Both the position numbers and the translations under genes were made by a program. From Eledone cirrhosa (lineage: Eukaryota; Mollusca; Cephalopoda; Octopoda; Eledonidae), in NCBI GenBank assembly GCA_964016885.1, contig OZ024757.1, positions 27,773,954 through 27,837,953 of the forward strand: a DNA stretch of 64,000 nucleotides. The letters are read 5' to 3'. Numbering within the stretch: the first letter of the stretch is position 1; each line of letters starts with the position of its first letter. Shown piece after piece: positions 1 through 9,855 of the stretch. A model generated the notes under the pieces. That model was not told the DNA's origin. It ran no database searches and saw only the letters and a program-made list of their open reading frames with translations.

Positions 1-52
1 AGAAATAGTCAAGCATATATGTATGAATTAATATATAGTTTGATATTAATGT

Positions 53-413
53 TTATATTAACATAGTATGAGTCACATATATATATATATTAATCACATA
101 TATATGCAGATTAAATATGCATATATATATATATATATATAACCCATATATACATATATACACAAACATATTTACACATGTTAATAACTCTTGACTGAAG
201 AAGTTATATAAACTGAAATTCATGTTGTTTTTCATTGATAGACAATTTGTAGTATATATATATGTATGGTAGAATGACTGTAGAATGTTTTGCTGGAAAA
301 TGTTATATGTTTATAGAAAACACAAGACTTAGTGAACTATATAGAAATGTAAATAGGTTAATTTGACTTGGCCTCTATCTGAAATAGGTTTAATATATGT
401 ATATATATACATA
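53..413. repeat. AT-rich intergenic with (TA)n/(CA)n microsatellites
   Basis: Short TA and CATA runs (about 78-150 and 385-412) in AT-rich sequence. The open frames here read only tyrosine/isoleucine/cysteine-rich microsatellite and have no gene character. Confidence 0.7.
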
Positions 414-486
414 CAGGGTGTTCCCCCAAAATGTATACACACTTCAACAGCATTCTAATCAAAGTGTGTATACATTTTTGGAGGGC

Positions 487-491
<5 letters not shown>
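414..491. mobile_element. Mini mariner-like MITE, about 78 bp, nearly all terminal inverted repeat
   Basis: The ends CAGGGTG and CACCCT face each other and about 30 bp on each side are complementary (left CCAAAATGTATACACACTT, right its inverted match with few changes), leaving a loop of only about 16 bp. It lies between TA-rich flanks, as expected for TA target duplication in the Tc1/mariner/IS630 group. Related copies lie at 34953-35031 and, larger, at 12890-13296. No coding capacity; movement in trans is inferred. Confidence 0.65.

Positions 492-534
<43 letters not shown>
491..534. repeat. (TA)n microsatellite
   Basis: About 21 uninterrupted TA units directly abutting the mini-MITE end. 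Confidence 0.95.
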
Positions 535-537
<3 letters not shown>

Positions 538-680
538 TGAAAACAAAGACAAGATGGAATATGATACAAAATGAGAATATTAGTTTAATATATATAATTT
601 TTCAAACTGGCAAGCAACAGAGCATATCTTAATAGGCATAGTGATAACTCAAAATATACTGATAATGATAATAATAATAA

Positions 681-773
681 TTGTTTCTACTATTGGCACA
701 AGACCAGCAATTACCCAGTTCATTACTGGTACTTTATTTTATCGACCCCGTAAGGATGAAAGGCAAAATTAAC
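681..773 (-). repeat. SINE family A (tRNA-Lys-like), 3' part
   Basis: Reads TTGTTTCTAC..GGCACAAG..CCAGCAATTA then TACTTTATTTTATCGACC and ends at GGCAAAATTAAC. This is the reverse complement of the family A tail; the tRNA-like head is missing. A second copy follows in the same orientation. Confidence 0.8.
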
Positions 774-787
774 AATAATGAATATTT

Positions 788-992
788 GTACTTTAGGCAC
801 AAGGCCTCCAATTTGAAGGGGAGGGGAAAGTCGATTGAATCGACTCCAGTGCGGTATTGGTACTTTATTTCATTGACCCCGTAAGGATGAAAGGCAAAGC
901 TAACCTTGGCAGAATTTGAAATCAGAATGTAAAAAGATGTAACACTATGTTGTGAAGCATGTTGTCTGATGCTCTACCAATACTGCCATGAG
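788..992 (-). repeat. SINE family A, near full length variant
   Basis: Contains the extra GGGGAAAGTCGATT module, the TTTATTTCATTGACCCC core, a degraded box-B region (AATTTGAAATCAGA) and the head CTACCAATACTGCCA. It lies tandem to the preceding partial copy. Confidence 0.75.
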
Positions 993-1019
993 TAGGTGGT
1001 TTTTGATAAGGAAAAAAGA

Positions 1020-1395
1020 TCATGCCTGATTGTAGGTGTAGTCTGCCCCTTTGACACAAGAGTGCAAAAAAAGGAGAAGAAGAAAATTAACAAATACCAG
1101 GATTTAAAGTGGGAATTAAAAAGGATTTGGACTGTCATGTGATCAAGGTCATCCTGATTGTCATAGGAGCACTAGGTACTATCTCAAAGATTTTTCAAGG
1201 ATGGTTAAAGAACATTAATCCAGCTCCCTTTTTGAGAACACTTCAAAGGGCATTCTTGCTGGGAACAACAAGAACCCTCCAATACATCCTGAATATCTGA
1301 TGCTGCAGGTAGCGGCTTGATGTTCATTTGAAGAATCTTTCCAGTTAAATAACATTAATGATTGAGACTCCAAGAAAATAATGATAAGAATGATA
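1020..1395 (+). pseudogene. LINE reverse-transcriptase C-terminal tail and 3' UTR, decayed
   Basis: The plus strand reads CPFDTRV, then KYQDLKWELKRIW, a stop, then VIGALGTISK and FLLGTTRTLQYILNI followed by a stop. This order (D.R, KYQDL, IW, GALG, LLGT.R.L) is a C-terminal signature I recognise from non-LTR retrotransposon polyproteins; the function is from family knowledge, the residues are seen. At least one in-frame stop, so it is dead. A second copy with matching 3' UTR lies at 60935-61285 on the same strand. Confidence 0.75.
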
Positions 1396-1427
1396 ATAAC
1401 AACATCAATATTGGTTTTTTTAACAGA

Positions 1428-1492
1428 AAGATGAAAGGCAAAGTTAACCTCAGGCATGATTTGAACTCAGAGCACAAATAGCTGGAAATTCG
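1428..1492 (-). repeat. SINE family A fragment
   Basis: GATGAAAGGCAAAGTTAACC then GATTTGAACTCAGAGC, the middle and box-B region of family A in reverse orientation. Confidence 0.65.
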
Positions 1493-1494
1493 TC

Positions 1495-1755
1495 TATAGT
1501 TCTAATGATATTTACAATAGTAACACTAGAAGTAGTAGTAGCAGCAACAACAGCAAAAGCAGAAGTGTTTCAGTTCTAATTTGTAAATCTAAACGAGGCT
1601 TGTTAGAAAGTTCCGGAAACCGTCAATTAAAAAACTCCAAGAGTTGGAATCCAATATTTCCATGTGTTCCTCTCTCTCTTGTTCACGTTAAACTTTACAG
1701 CTGATGTAAAGAAAAAAAATAAGTAGCAGATGAGGGGGGTGGGGGGGGGGGGTAT
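1495..1755. other. Unassigned sequence, no gene seen
   Basis: Unique-looking AT-rich sequence ending in a G run (1735-1752). No splice-flanked open frame or repeat family recognised. Confidence 0.4.
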
Positions 1756-1759
1756 TCAG

Positions 1760-2172
1760 AATTTCTGTGTATGCACATGTATAATAAGTGTGTGTGTAGG
1801 AGAGTGTGCATGCGTATGCATCTCTGTATTTGTATGCGTATGTGTGAATAGGTGAGTGTATGTGTATTTAAGTAAGTGCCTGTATATGAGTATGTGTGTG
1901 TGTATATATATATATATATGTGTGTGTGTATGTAAGTCGATGTGTAAGTGGGTATGTGTATGTGTGTGAGTGTATATGCAAGTGTGAGTATATATATTTA
2001 TATATATATGTGAGTGTATGTGTACGAGTGTGTGTGTGTATGAGTGTATATGAATGTGTAAGTGTGAGTGTATATATATATGTGTATGTGTGTGCATATG
2101 TGTAAGTGTGTATGAGTGTGTATAAGTGTGTATGAGTGTATAAGTGTGTATGGGTGTGTAAGTTTGTGTGTG
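1760..2172. repeat. (TGTGTA)n-type TG-rich microsatellite tract
   Basis: About 400 bp of interrupted TG/TATG repeats. Open frames on both strands (poly His/Thr/Tyr one way, Val/Cys/Tyr the other) follow from the lack of stop codons in the repeat. Confidence 0.95.
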
Positions 2173-2529
2173 CAGTTAATTAGAATGAGAGTTATAGAAA
2201 CTGATAGATCCATTACACTAAAGTGAAATGCAATTTAATCTGCTGTCTTGTATGGCTGCAACAACAATGAAAGATGTTTCCAATAAATTGAATGCATGTA
2301 TTTAGTTTCATATTATTATATGATGGTGTCAGTGTGTGCTATGTGTACACGTGTTTTAAATAGAATCCCACTCATTATCAAAAATCCTTAAGTATCATAA
2401 TTCATTATCATTCGTTAACATTTTATGTCTGTTTTTTTTTTCTATACTTCCATGGGTTGGACAGGTTTTTACCAGCACACCATCACTCTATTCATTGCAT
2501 TCCCTCATGTAGGTGTGTGTATGTACATA

Positions 2530-2722
2530 TATATAACAAAGGAAGTGTGGTAAGGAACCAGGTGGACCATAATGTACCAGAGTACTTGATACTTAGGGTA
2601 GTAGAGTGGGTAATAGAAAAAGAGTCAGGACCCCGATGGTTGAGCTCCAGCCGTTTCGATAGCTAGGTCTGACCTAGCTGTCGAAACGGCTGGAGCTCAG
2701 CCGTCGGGGTTCTGACTCTCTT

Positions 2723-2724
<2 letters not shown>
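2530..2724 (+). mobile_element. Hairpin element (family H1) ending in a 52-bp inverted repeat
   Basis: A body (AAGTGTGGTAAGGAACCAGG..AGTACTTGAT..GTAGTAGAGTGGGTAATAG) is followed by a near-perfect hairpin, 2618-2669 against 2671-2724, with a one-base centre and core GGCTGGAGCTCAGCC. It is flanked on both sides by TA-rich microsatellite. A second copy with the same body and a shorter hairpin is at 31262-31423; a half hairpin is at 11083-11130. No coding capacity. Class unknown: a foldback or MITE-like element is inferred. Confidence 0.65.

Positions 2725-2726
<2 letters not shown>

Positions 2727-2760
<34 letters not shown>
2727..2760. repeat. (TA)n microsatellite
   Basis: Uninterrupted TA directly after the hairpin element. 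Confidence 0.95.
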
Positions 2761-2762
<2 letters not shown>

Positions 2763-2859
2763 CAGTTGATCAACTTTTGTCAAATTAGAATGAGGAAACA
2801 ATGTTTCCATTGGTCTTTACGATTGTTAATACTATCTATCGGTCGGTCGTAACTCCGGG

Positions 2860-2915
2860 TAGAAGGAACAACGTGAAATAAAGTGTCTTGTTCAAGACAT
2901 AACGCATTGTAATAA
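2860..2915 (-). repeat. Fragment of tRNA-like SINE (family T)
   Basis: AACGTGAAATAAAGTGTCTT then TTCAAGACATAACGCA, the inverted middle of the T family seen intact at 30893-31135. Confidence 0.6.
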
Positions 2916-3360
2916 ACAACCCAAAATTTCCATTACCCAAGGTTTCATGCAGTTGGACGATTTTAACAGAAACGTCTGATATACAGTGCACTCTTCTTTT
3001 CTTTACCTTTTCCACAGAAATACTTAACATGTATATATATATCATCTACTACTACCAGCTTAATGATCAATATTGCCCCTTCCTATTTTTACTATTGGTC
3101 AATCTCAACCTTGTTCTTAAAAGGTTATTTATTCATACATGTTTTTTATATTCTTCAATAAACAAAACTCTCTATTTCTGAAGACGGCGGGTAGAGAAGA
3201 CATATGTATATTTTCTTACTTTGATAATTTGTAATATATTTTACATAGATCACTAATAGAATGAGCATACGGAGAACTACCCCCCAGAAACGATCGCAAA
3301 ATAATGAGTTTTACTATGAATTACCCATATTTTGTTTAATTTCCTTGTTTTCACTATTTG

Positions 3361-3363
<3 letters not shown>

Positions 3364-3414
<51 letters not shown>

Positions 3415-3432
3415 ATATATATATATATAAAA
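3364..3432. repeat. (TA)n microsatellite with A run
   Basis: TA run followed by AAAGATATATA and a poly-A stretch, next to a family B SINE. Confidence 0.95.
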
Positions 3433-3444
3433 AAAAAAAAAACT

Positions 3445-3672
3445 ACTCACAGTCCACGCTGTAATGTGGCTGTGTAGTTAACACAGTAAAACGTTGTCAG
3501 TTCCACACTGTAAATGTAGTTGGTGTTAGGAAGGGCATCCAGCCGTAGAAAGCCTGCCAGATAGTCCTATACAAGCGAGACACGGTCACCCGATCAACCT
3601 TGCCTCAAGTGGCACAACTCCTGTCTAACCCATGCTAGCGTGGAAGATGGATGTTAAACGATGATGATGATA
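3445..3672 (+). repeat. SINE family B with (GAT)n tail
   Basis: Two related 5' modules (CACAGTCCACGCTGTAATGTGG, then the variant with CCACACTGTAAATG), then GTTAGGAAGGGCATCCAGCC, then CCATGCTAGCGTGGAAGATGG and (GAT)n running straight into (TA)n. Near full length. Confidence 0.85.
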
Positions 3673-3739
3673 TATATATATAAGGAAGTTCTGATGCCAT
3701 TGGTATGTTTGTGTAGTTGTTCTTTTGTTTTACATTGCA

Positions 3740-4090
3740 AGATTGATGCAGGCATGGATGTATGTATGGATATAAGTGTGTGTGTATATGTATGTGAGGA
3801 TGTATGAGTGGATATATGTGAGTGTGTATGTATGGATATATGTGTATGTATATGTATGCGAGGATGTATGTATGGTTAGTTATAAGTGTGTGTGTATGTA
3901 TGTGTGTGTGTATGCATGTATGGATATATGTATGAGTGTATATATGTAAGTGAGGATGTATGTATGGATATATGTGTGTATATGTATGTGTGGATGAGCC
4001 AATATATATATATGTATGTGTACATGTATGTATTATGTAAATATGTATGTACATGCATATATGTAAGAATGCATGTAGTGTTATAGGTAT
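3740..4090. repeat. TG/ATG-rich microsatellite
   Basis: Interrupted GTATGTATGGATATA and TGTGTATG repeats. Overlapping open frames on the minus strand come from this tract and the adjacent purine tract; they are not genes. Confidence 0.9.
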
Positions 4091-4095
4091 GCATG

Positions 4096-4500
4096 TATGG
4101 ATGAGAGAGAGAGAGATAGAGAGGGAGAGAGAGTGCATGTGTGAAAAATGATAAGGAGATAGATAGAGTGATAGATACATAGAGAGTAAATTGTTGATGA
4201 AAGCCAAGAATGAATGATAACACCTGATAAACAGTTGTCTGGCCTTGAAAACACCACAAAGCTGAGAGAGAGAGAAAGAGAGGGGGGGCAAAGAGAGCGA
4301 GAGCGAGAAGGGGCAGAGAGAGAGAGAGCGAGAAGGGGCAGAGAGAGAGAGGGGGGTGGACAAAGAGAGAGGGGGGCAGGGGGTGCAAAGAAAGAAAGAG
4401 AGAGTGTGAGAGGGGGCAGAGAGAGAGAGAGGGGGGCAGGGGGGTGCAAAGAAAGAGAGAGAGAGAGTGTGAGAGGGGGCAGAGAGAGAGAGAGAGAGAC
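4096..4500. repeat. Polypurine (GA)n/(G)n minisatellite
   Basis: Purine-rich plus strand, almost pure from about 4262 to 4500, with repeated GGGGCAGAGAGAGAGAG blocks. It could adopt triplex (H-DNA) structure; that is a prediction from composition. Confidence 0.9.
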
Positions 4501-4774
4501 TTGATGAGAAAGAAGAAGTGAGACATGAAAGCTGTATTAGATATGTTACATTCCAAAACCACCAATAATAATAATAACAGCAGCAACAACATCAACAACA
4601 ACAGTAATACAAACAATAACTATTTAGTGTAATATGAACAACAACTATCTTCTGTAAAGAATATTTTTTTCCGGAACAATTGTAGGCAGTGCAAAGCTGA
4701 GTATAGTGGTTAAAATATTTAACAGTATTCCCTTTAGACATAAGATGCAGATAAGGCAATATATTATTTTATTC

Positions 4775-4920
4775 TTTTACTGGTTTCACTCATTGGACTG
4801 TGACCATGCTGGAGCACTGTATAAAATGGAGTCAGTCAGTCAATGATATCAACCCTACTACTTATTTTTCGAGTCTGGTACTTATTTTATGTGTCCGATC
4901 TGCTAAGTTTTGTGACACAA
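4775..4920 (+). repeat. Interspersed repeat fragment next to satellite
   Basis: Reads TTTACTGGTTTCACTCATTG, then ACCATGCTGGAGCACTG and TACTTATTTTATGTGTCCGA. This resembles a dispersed cephalopod element I recall whose internal part contains ACAAACACAGACACA-like sequence; the link is from memory and only partial. Confidence 0.45.
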
Positions 4921-4924
4921 ACAC

Positions 4925-5700
4925 CAACACAGATATAAATGTAGACACAGACACAGACATATACCACAAACACAGACACAGACATATACCACAGACATAT
5001 ACCACAAACACAGACATATACCACAAACACAGACACAGACATATACCACAAACACAGACACAGACATATACCACAAACACAGACACAGACGTGTACCACA
5101 AACACAGACACAGACATATACCACAAACACAGACACAGACATATACCACAGACACATACCACAAACACAGACACAGGCATATACCACAGACATATACCAC
5201 AAACACAGACACAGACATATACCACAGACACATACCACAAACACAGACACAGGCATATACCACAGACATATACCACAAACACAGACACAGACATATACCA
5301 CAGACACATACCACAAACACAGACACAGGCATATACCACAGACATATACCACAAACACAGACACAGACATATACCACAAACACAGACACAGACATATACC
5401 ACAGACACATACCACAAACACAGACACAGGCATATACCACAGACATATACCACAAACACAGACACAGACATATACCACAGACACATACCACAAACACAGA
5501 CACAGGCATATACCACAGACATATACCACAAACACAGACACAGACATATACCACAGACACATACCACAAACACAGACACAGGCATATACCACAGACATAT
5601 ACCACAAACACAGACACAGACATATACCACAGACACATACCACAAACACAGACACAGACATATACCACAAACACAGACACAGACATATACGACAGACAAA
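4925..5700. repeat. 25-bp satellite with a 76-bp higher-order unit
   Basis: The basic unit is CCACAAACACAGACACAGAC plus ATATA (25 bp), interspersed with a 13-bp short form (CCACAGACATATA or CCACAGACACATA). A marker variant (ACAGGCATATACC) recurs at 5176, 5252, 5328, 5429, 5505 and 5581, so the higher-order period is 76 bp (25+13+25+13), with one 101-bp gap. The units carry no stop codon in many frames, so open frames of roughly 280-310 codons exist on both strands. They are a repeat effect, not a protein gene. Confidence 0.95.
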
Positions 5701-5785
5701 TACGCACATAATTGAGCAGTATCTAATAAAAACAAAACACATTACTAAAGGGAAGAGAAAAGGAAGAACAAGAAAAAAAGAAGGA

Positions 5786-6125
5786 TCAAGTGATGAAAGA
5801 AGGGGGGGGGGGGGAGAAGGAGGGACAGTCACTACACCCCATTATGATTGGTGCCTCAGCCACACCCTGTGAACAAAACGGCAAAATTGTTACTGCAGAG
5901 AATAGACAGAGACTCCCACTGCAACAGCCACCCCACCTCATGGGGGGGGGGGGGTTCCTCCTCAAGTGGGCCACCGTCTTTTTGACTTTATGGAGGAAAT
6001 CAGCAGTGTGTGGACCAAGGATGCCAGGGGTCTCAAGGAAGACTGATACAAAGAGGAAGCGGTCAGTCAGGCCCCGGTATTTGACTATCCTCCTCTCCTT
6101 TCCAGTGTGAGCCTCTGAGCCCAGG
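5786..6125 (-). pseudogene. LINE C-terminal fragment, frameshifted
   Basis: The minus strand reads KYRGLTDRFLFVSVFLETPG, then LGPHTADFLHKVKKTVAHL, then MRW and, in another frame, WESLSILCSNNFAVLF. The pattern KY..L..R..F.P...ET.G..G....F, then RW.FQ..S.....N, is a C-terminal motif I recognise from non-LTR retrotransposons. A long G/C run (5941-5955) sits at the frameshift. Confidence 0.65.
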
Positions 6126-6149
6126 TCTGTGGCAGAAATGTTATGCCCC

Positions 6150-6450
6150 AAACATCAGCTTAATGAGAAAGTTGTGATACTAAATCCCTCCAAGTACTAG
6201 ATGAGAAGAAAATTATTTTTTGTCCAATATAATCTTTACATGTAAACTATTTAAAATATCAGTAATCTATACTGTCACTACCTCAATGATATATGTCTGG
6301 ACAGTGTGGGAGTATGCTCTCAGGTATGCTGAACCCCAGGTGCAAACTACTTCATGACCCCATAGTAAAGAGAGGGAGATGCATTAAAACAACAATTCCA
6401 ACTTATAGAATTTGAAAATTATTTGGAAATATGGTATGGAAAGGGTTAAA
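6150..6450 (-). repeat. LINE 3' region and MITE family D remnants
   Basis: 6250-6400 matches 24075-24240 (shared CACTACCTCAATGATATATG and GGGAGATGCATT/GGGAAATGCATT), so it belongs to the same LINE group. 6150-6195 and 6405-6450 carry family D sequence (CAGCTTAATGAGAAAGTT; GGAAAGGGTTAA end). Confidence 0.5.
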
Positions 6451-6849
6451 CTGCAAATGGCTATTAATCAAATCAAATTTTCAGTGTCAAAAATACTGAA
6501 TGATACTTTATCAACAGAAGATAATATACAATAAAGTGTGTATGTGTAGAGGTTACAAGGTCTCAGACTGGTTTAGATAAAGAAAGTTTCTCTTAAGCTC
6601 AAACAGGCAATTAAGGGCCAGCATTTAACTGCAGTTACTTGGTGATAAATGGTTTAAAGATAATTTTCCCATAAATCTGAGATAACATACAGACCCAGCT
6701 ATTTTAACACTTATTCCACAGACTGCATATAGAATTAAATACACAAGAAATTTCATATTTTTGTTATATTCATTCTATATAATGTATTTTGTGAACAATA
6801 ACATAGTTGGTTATAAGTTTCTACTTTCATCCATCTTCTGACTATCTCA

Positions 6850-7010
6850 TTAACCCTTTTGATACCAACTTGCCTAAAACCGCGCCTGGTTCTGTAATAC
6901 AAAACCGTTTATATCAAAGTGTTCATATTTATCTAAAAACCTTCCATCATAATTTTATGCAAGAAAGTTTAAGTTTTATAGTCCAAACACACAACAGACT
7001 TCTGCAGTAT
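6850..7010 (+). mobile_element. MITE family D (TTAA-flanked), 5' part
   Basis: Begins TTAACCCTTTTGATACCAAC and continues through AATACAAAACCGTTTATATC and CATCATAATTTTATGCAAG. The TTAA plus CCC start is typical of piggyBac-group ends; assignment is by inference. Confidence 0.6.
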
Positions 7011-7129
7011 TAAACTACCAAATACCACTTGATGTTTGTGATCAGATTCCTCAGAAATCCAAACAGAATTAATTCTGTCAGACGAGAATATAAATAAAGT
7101 ACATTACACACACACTACTCCCTGAAGTA

Positions 7130-7735
7130 TTGAATATTTTAATTTGTATCTGTAAGCTTTGTTGTTTTCATGAACAAACACAGAAGCTATATATATATAT
7201 ATATACACACACTTCACAGTAACAACATGACCCAGTTTTTTTCTTTTATACAATAATGGCTTTAATACAATGTATACAAGAAGAAGAAATTGTCTAAAAT
7301 TAATTTATTTCTCAACTGTATACTTTCCTATATAAGTGGGTAGGAGTACATGGTGTTTGAAAGTCAAGGAAGGACATGATATGTTTTTAAACAATGGTTT
7401 TCATTGTTTAATTTAAAGATTTACATTAAGAAGTTCACTTTAGTACATTACAGACACAAGATGAAGGAAGTTGACTTATGAAAGACGAAAAAAAAAAAAT
7501 AAGCTTATTCACAAAGAACGTGGAAAACTAATAAAAACTCGATTTGTATATTTATAGTTTGATGTTGTTGTCTGGAGACAATATAGAGTAGAAAGGACTT
7601 TCTTGTGTTGTTGAGGATATGACAAGCTTTCTGGTGCTAGAGACATGATAGAATTGACATAGTACACTCTGCAAAATGGTTGGTGTTATGGAACACATTC
7701 AATCATAGAAACCATACTATATCTGGAATTGTGAA
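7130..7735. other. AT-rich intergenic, no gene seen
   Basis: Contains a short TA run (7188-7205). No repeat family or exon-like frame recognised with confidence. Confidence 0.4.
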
Positions 7736-7737
7736 CA

Positions 7738-7905
7738 CAATATAGCTAAATGGTTAAGAAATTTGCTTCACAATCATAAGATTCGATCCCACAGAGTGGC
7801 TCTTGGCCAAATGTTATATATTATAGCCTATATTATAGCTGATTTGGCTTTGGAATTATGTTACAGGTACACATGTCTGTTCTGTTGAATACTCAACCAC
7901 TTATG
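7738..7905 (+). repeat. tRNA-like SINE, second type (family U), degraded
   Basis: GCTAAATGGTTAAGAAATTT then ATAAGATTCGATCCCACAGA (box B-like), then GGCCAAATGTT and a TATAGCC stretch. Better copy at 17537-17690. Confidence 0.55.
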
Positions 7906-8002
7906 CATTAATTCATGAGTTTGACATTAAGTTGATCAAACAACTCAATGCTGCGTATTACTGAAATCACTCACTGTGCCACACTGAATCTCTTTACATT
8001 AA

Positions 8003-8412
8003 CCTTTTAACATTTAAACCAGCCGTATCTGGCCAGAATTTTCTCAGCTCTTTCTGTTCAAACTGACTGTAACTAGCCACCCATACTTATGTTACGGTAT
8101 TGTTCTCAACATAAATAATATCAAAATCTCATAGGTTCGATATAATTGTTTCTACACTTGGCACAAGGCCAGCAATTATCCCAGTGCATTACTGGTACTT
8201 TATTTTATCGACCTTGTAAGTATGAAAGGCAAACTTAACCTCGGCAGGATTTGAACTCAGATCATAAAGGGCCGTAACTCTATGCCTCAAAGCATGGTGC
8301 CTGACCCTCTACCGATACTGCCAATCCACTGGTTCGATATAATGTGAAATAACTATGTGAGGTAAAGCTTTTACCATGAAAATACAATAGAAAATATAGA
8401 GTAATGTAAAAA
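8003..8412 (+). mobile_element. MITE family C (TTAA-flanked), split by a SINE
   Basis: Preceded by TTAA (7999-8002), starts CCTTTTAACATTTAAACCAG with TCTGGCCAGAATTTTCTCA, and ends near AGAGTAATGTAAA. The right TTAA is lost. It is interrupted at 8147-8330 by a family A SINE whose target duplication lies inside family C sequence. Confidence 0.75.
8147..8330 (-). mobile_element. SINE family A, full length with 13-bp target duplication
   Basis: Intact family A body in reverse (tail TGTTTCTACACTTGGCACAA, box-B region GGATTTGAACTCAGATC, head CTCTACCGATACTGCCAATC). GGTTCGATATAAT is present at both 8134-8146 and 8331-8343, an exact 13-bp target-site duplication, showing insertion by retrotransposition into the MITE. 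Confidence 0.9.
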
Positions 8413-8694
8413 AAAAGGTGTCTCTATATGGTTGCTCAACCTGCTAGATATAACAGCCTAGTCTCCCTAAAACCAGACTCCACTCTCTTTAAAAAAATGG
8501 AAGGACACATTCACCTTGGAAAATATACTATTTCTTAAACTAAAAGAAGCTGATCATGGTTCAACTATATTTTGATCATAGGTAGCTTGCTCAAGGCTGA
8601 CCTGGGGTTAAACAACAACTGTTGCTTCAACACTTAAAAGGGGGAATAAAAATTCAATAAAATTAAAGAGATAAAAATGAATGTGAAATCTTTC

Positions 8695-8798
8695 TCTCAC
8701 CCTTTTTTTCTCACTCTATCTTTCTCTCTCTCTCTCCTCTCTTTCTCATCCTATACTTCTCCTTCTCTCCCTCTCTTTCTCTCTCTCTCCCTCAACAG
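8695..8798 (+). repeat. Polypyrimidine (CT)n tract
   Basis: About 100 bp of CT-rich sequence ending in CCCTCAACAG. It could be a microsatellite or an unusually long splice-acceptor tract (see next entry). Confidence 0.85.
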
Positions 8799-8862
8799 AA
8801 AGGAATATTTTGACTTGTTAGCAAACATCCATGAAGACAATAAAGAATGGCACAGGATATAG
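8799..8862 (+). CDS. Candidate small terminal exon, unrecognised protein
   Basis: A long pyrimidine tract and CAG acceptor precede 20 codons reading KEYFDLLANIHEDNKEWHRI, then TAG at 8860-8862. The amino-acid mix (acidic/hydrophobic alternation, single Trp) looks coding, unlike the surrounding microsatellite. The reading starts in phase 1. If real it is the last coding exon of a gene whose upstream part lies outside or far left. Against it: no poly(A) signal close by, very short, and no donor if it is internal. Protein family not recognised. Confidence 0.3.
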
Positions 8863-8876
8863 TGTGGGTTAGGCTG

Positions 8877-8922
8877 CTTGTGTGTGTGTGGGTACATGCA
8901 TGCATGCACGTGCAAGTGTGTA

Positions 8923-8957
<35 letters not shown>

Positions 8958-9094
8958 ATATGTATATGTGTGTAACTGCAGGTATGTGTTTTTTTGTTAG
9001 TGTGTAACTATATAAATATATGTGTGTGTGTGTATATGTGTATGTATGCATATATAGATAATTATATGCATGTATATGTTTTTATTGATATATA

Positions 9095-9154
<60 letters not shown>

Positions 9155-9155
9155 G
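8877..9155. repeat. (TG)n/(TA)n microsatellite tracts
   Basis: TGTGTG, TATATG and a long TA run (9101-9151), followed by a short GA run. Confidence 0.95.
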
Positions 9156-9294
9156 AGAGAGAGAGAGAGTGTGGAAGAGAACAGGATATATCAAGGCATT
9201 AATAGGCCTGACAAGAGGAAATAGTAGAGGGGGGGGGGGGGGAGGGGCAATTGTGTAGTGCTTTTTTGATGGCTGCTGCCACATTATTTTACAA

Positions 9295-9690
9295 ACATAT
9301 ACACACACATACACAGAGACTCACACACACTATCGGGGTCCCTTACACACATTACCAGCACCATGCACACATGAACACACAAACACACACCAACTCATAT
9401 ACACACGCTCACACACACTGTCAGCACCATACACACACTATATTAGCACCACACACATTACAAACACCATGCCCACGTGAATATCAACACACATACACAC
9501 CACCACCACCAGCATCCATACATACCACCAATACCACACACATAAACACAAGCAGTACCATACACATACCCAAACAGACCAGCGCCACCACAGGCGCGTG
9601 CATTGACACACACCACCAGAAACTCCACTATCCACAGATACCACCAATACCACACACACACATATAAACAGTAACATAAACACACACACA
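9295..9690. repeat. (CA)n-rich degenerate minisatellite
   Basis: CACACA with interspersed CACCATGCACACA and CACCACCACCA motifs. The 138-residue plus-strand frame (His/Thr/Pro-rich) and the minus Val/Cys/Trp-rich frames are repeat translations. Confidence 0.9.
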
Positions 9691-9794
9691 GCCAATTAGA
9701 TATATCCCATACATTCTTTAAACTTTCAAACTGGCACTACTTAATGAACAGACACTGCTAGCTTGTCTCAGTAACATCCTTCACATTATACACA

Positions 9795-9799
9795 TATAT

Positions 9800-9855
<56 letters not shown>

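Noticed and set aside
3635..4616. Minus-strand frames of about 245 codons rich in Leu/Ser/His
   Set aside because: They cross a SINE, a TG microsatellite and a purine tract; no start, splice or family evidence.
4800..5832. Open frames of roughly 280-310 codons on both strands
   Set aside because: They are translations of the 25/13-bp satellite; all frames are open for the same reason and the amino acids cycle with the repeat.
5790..6110. 106-codon plus-strand frame
   Set aside because: The minus strand of the same span reads as a LINE C-terminus, so the plus frame is its shadow.
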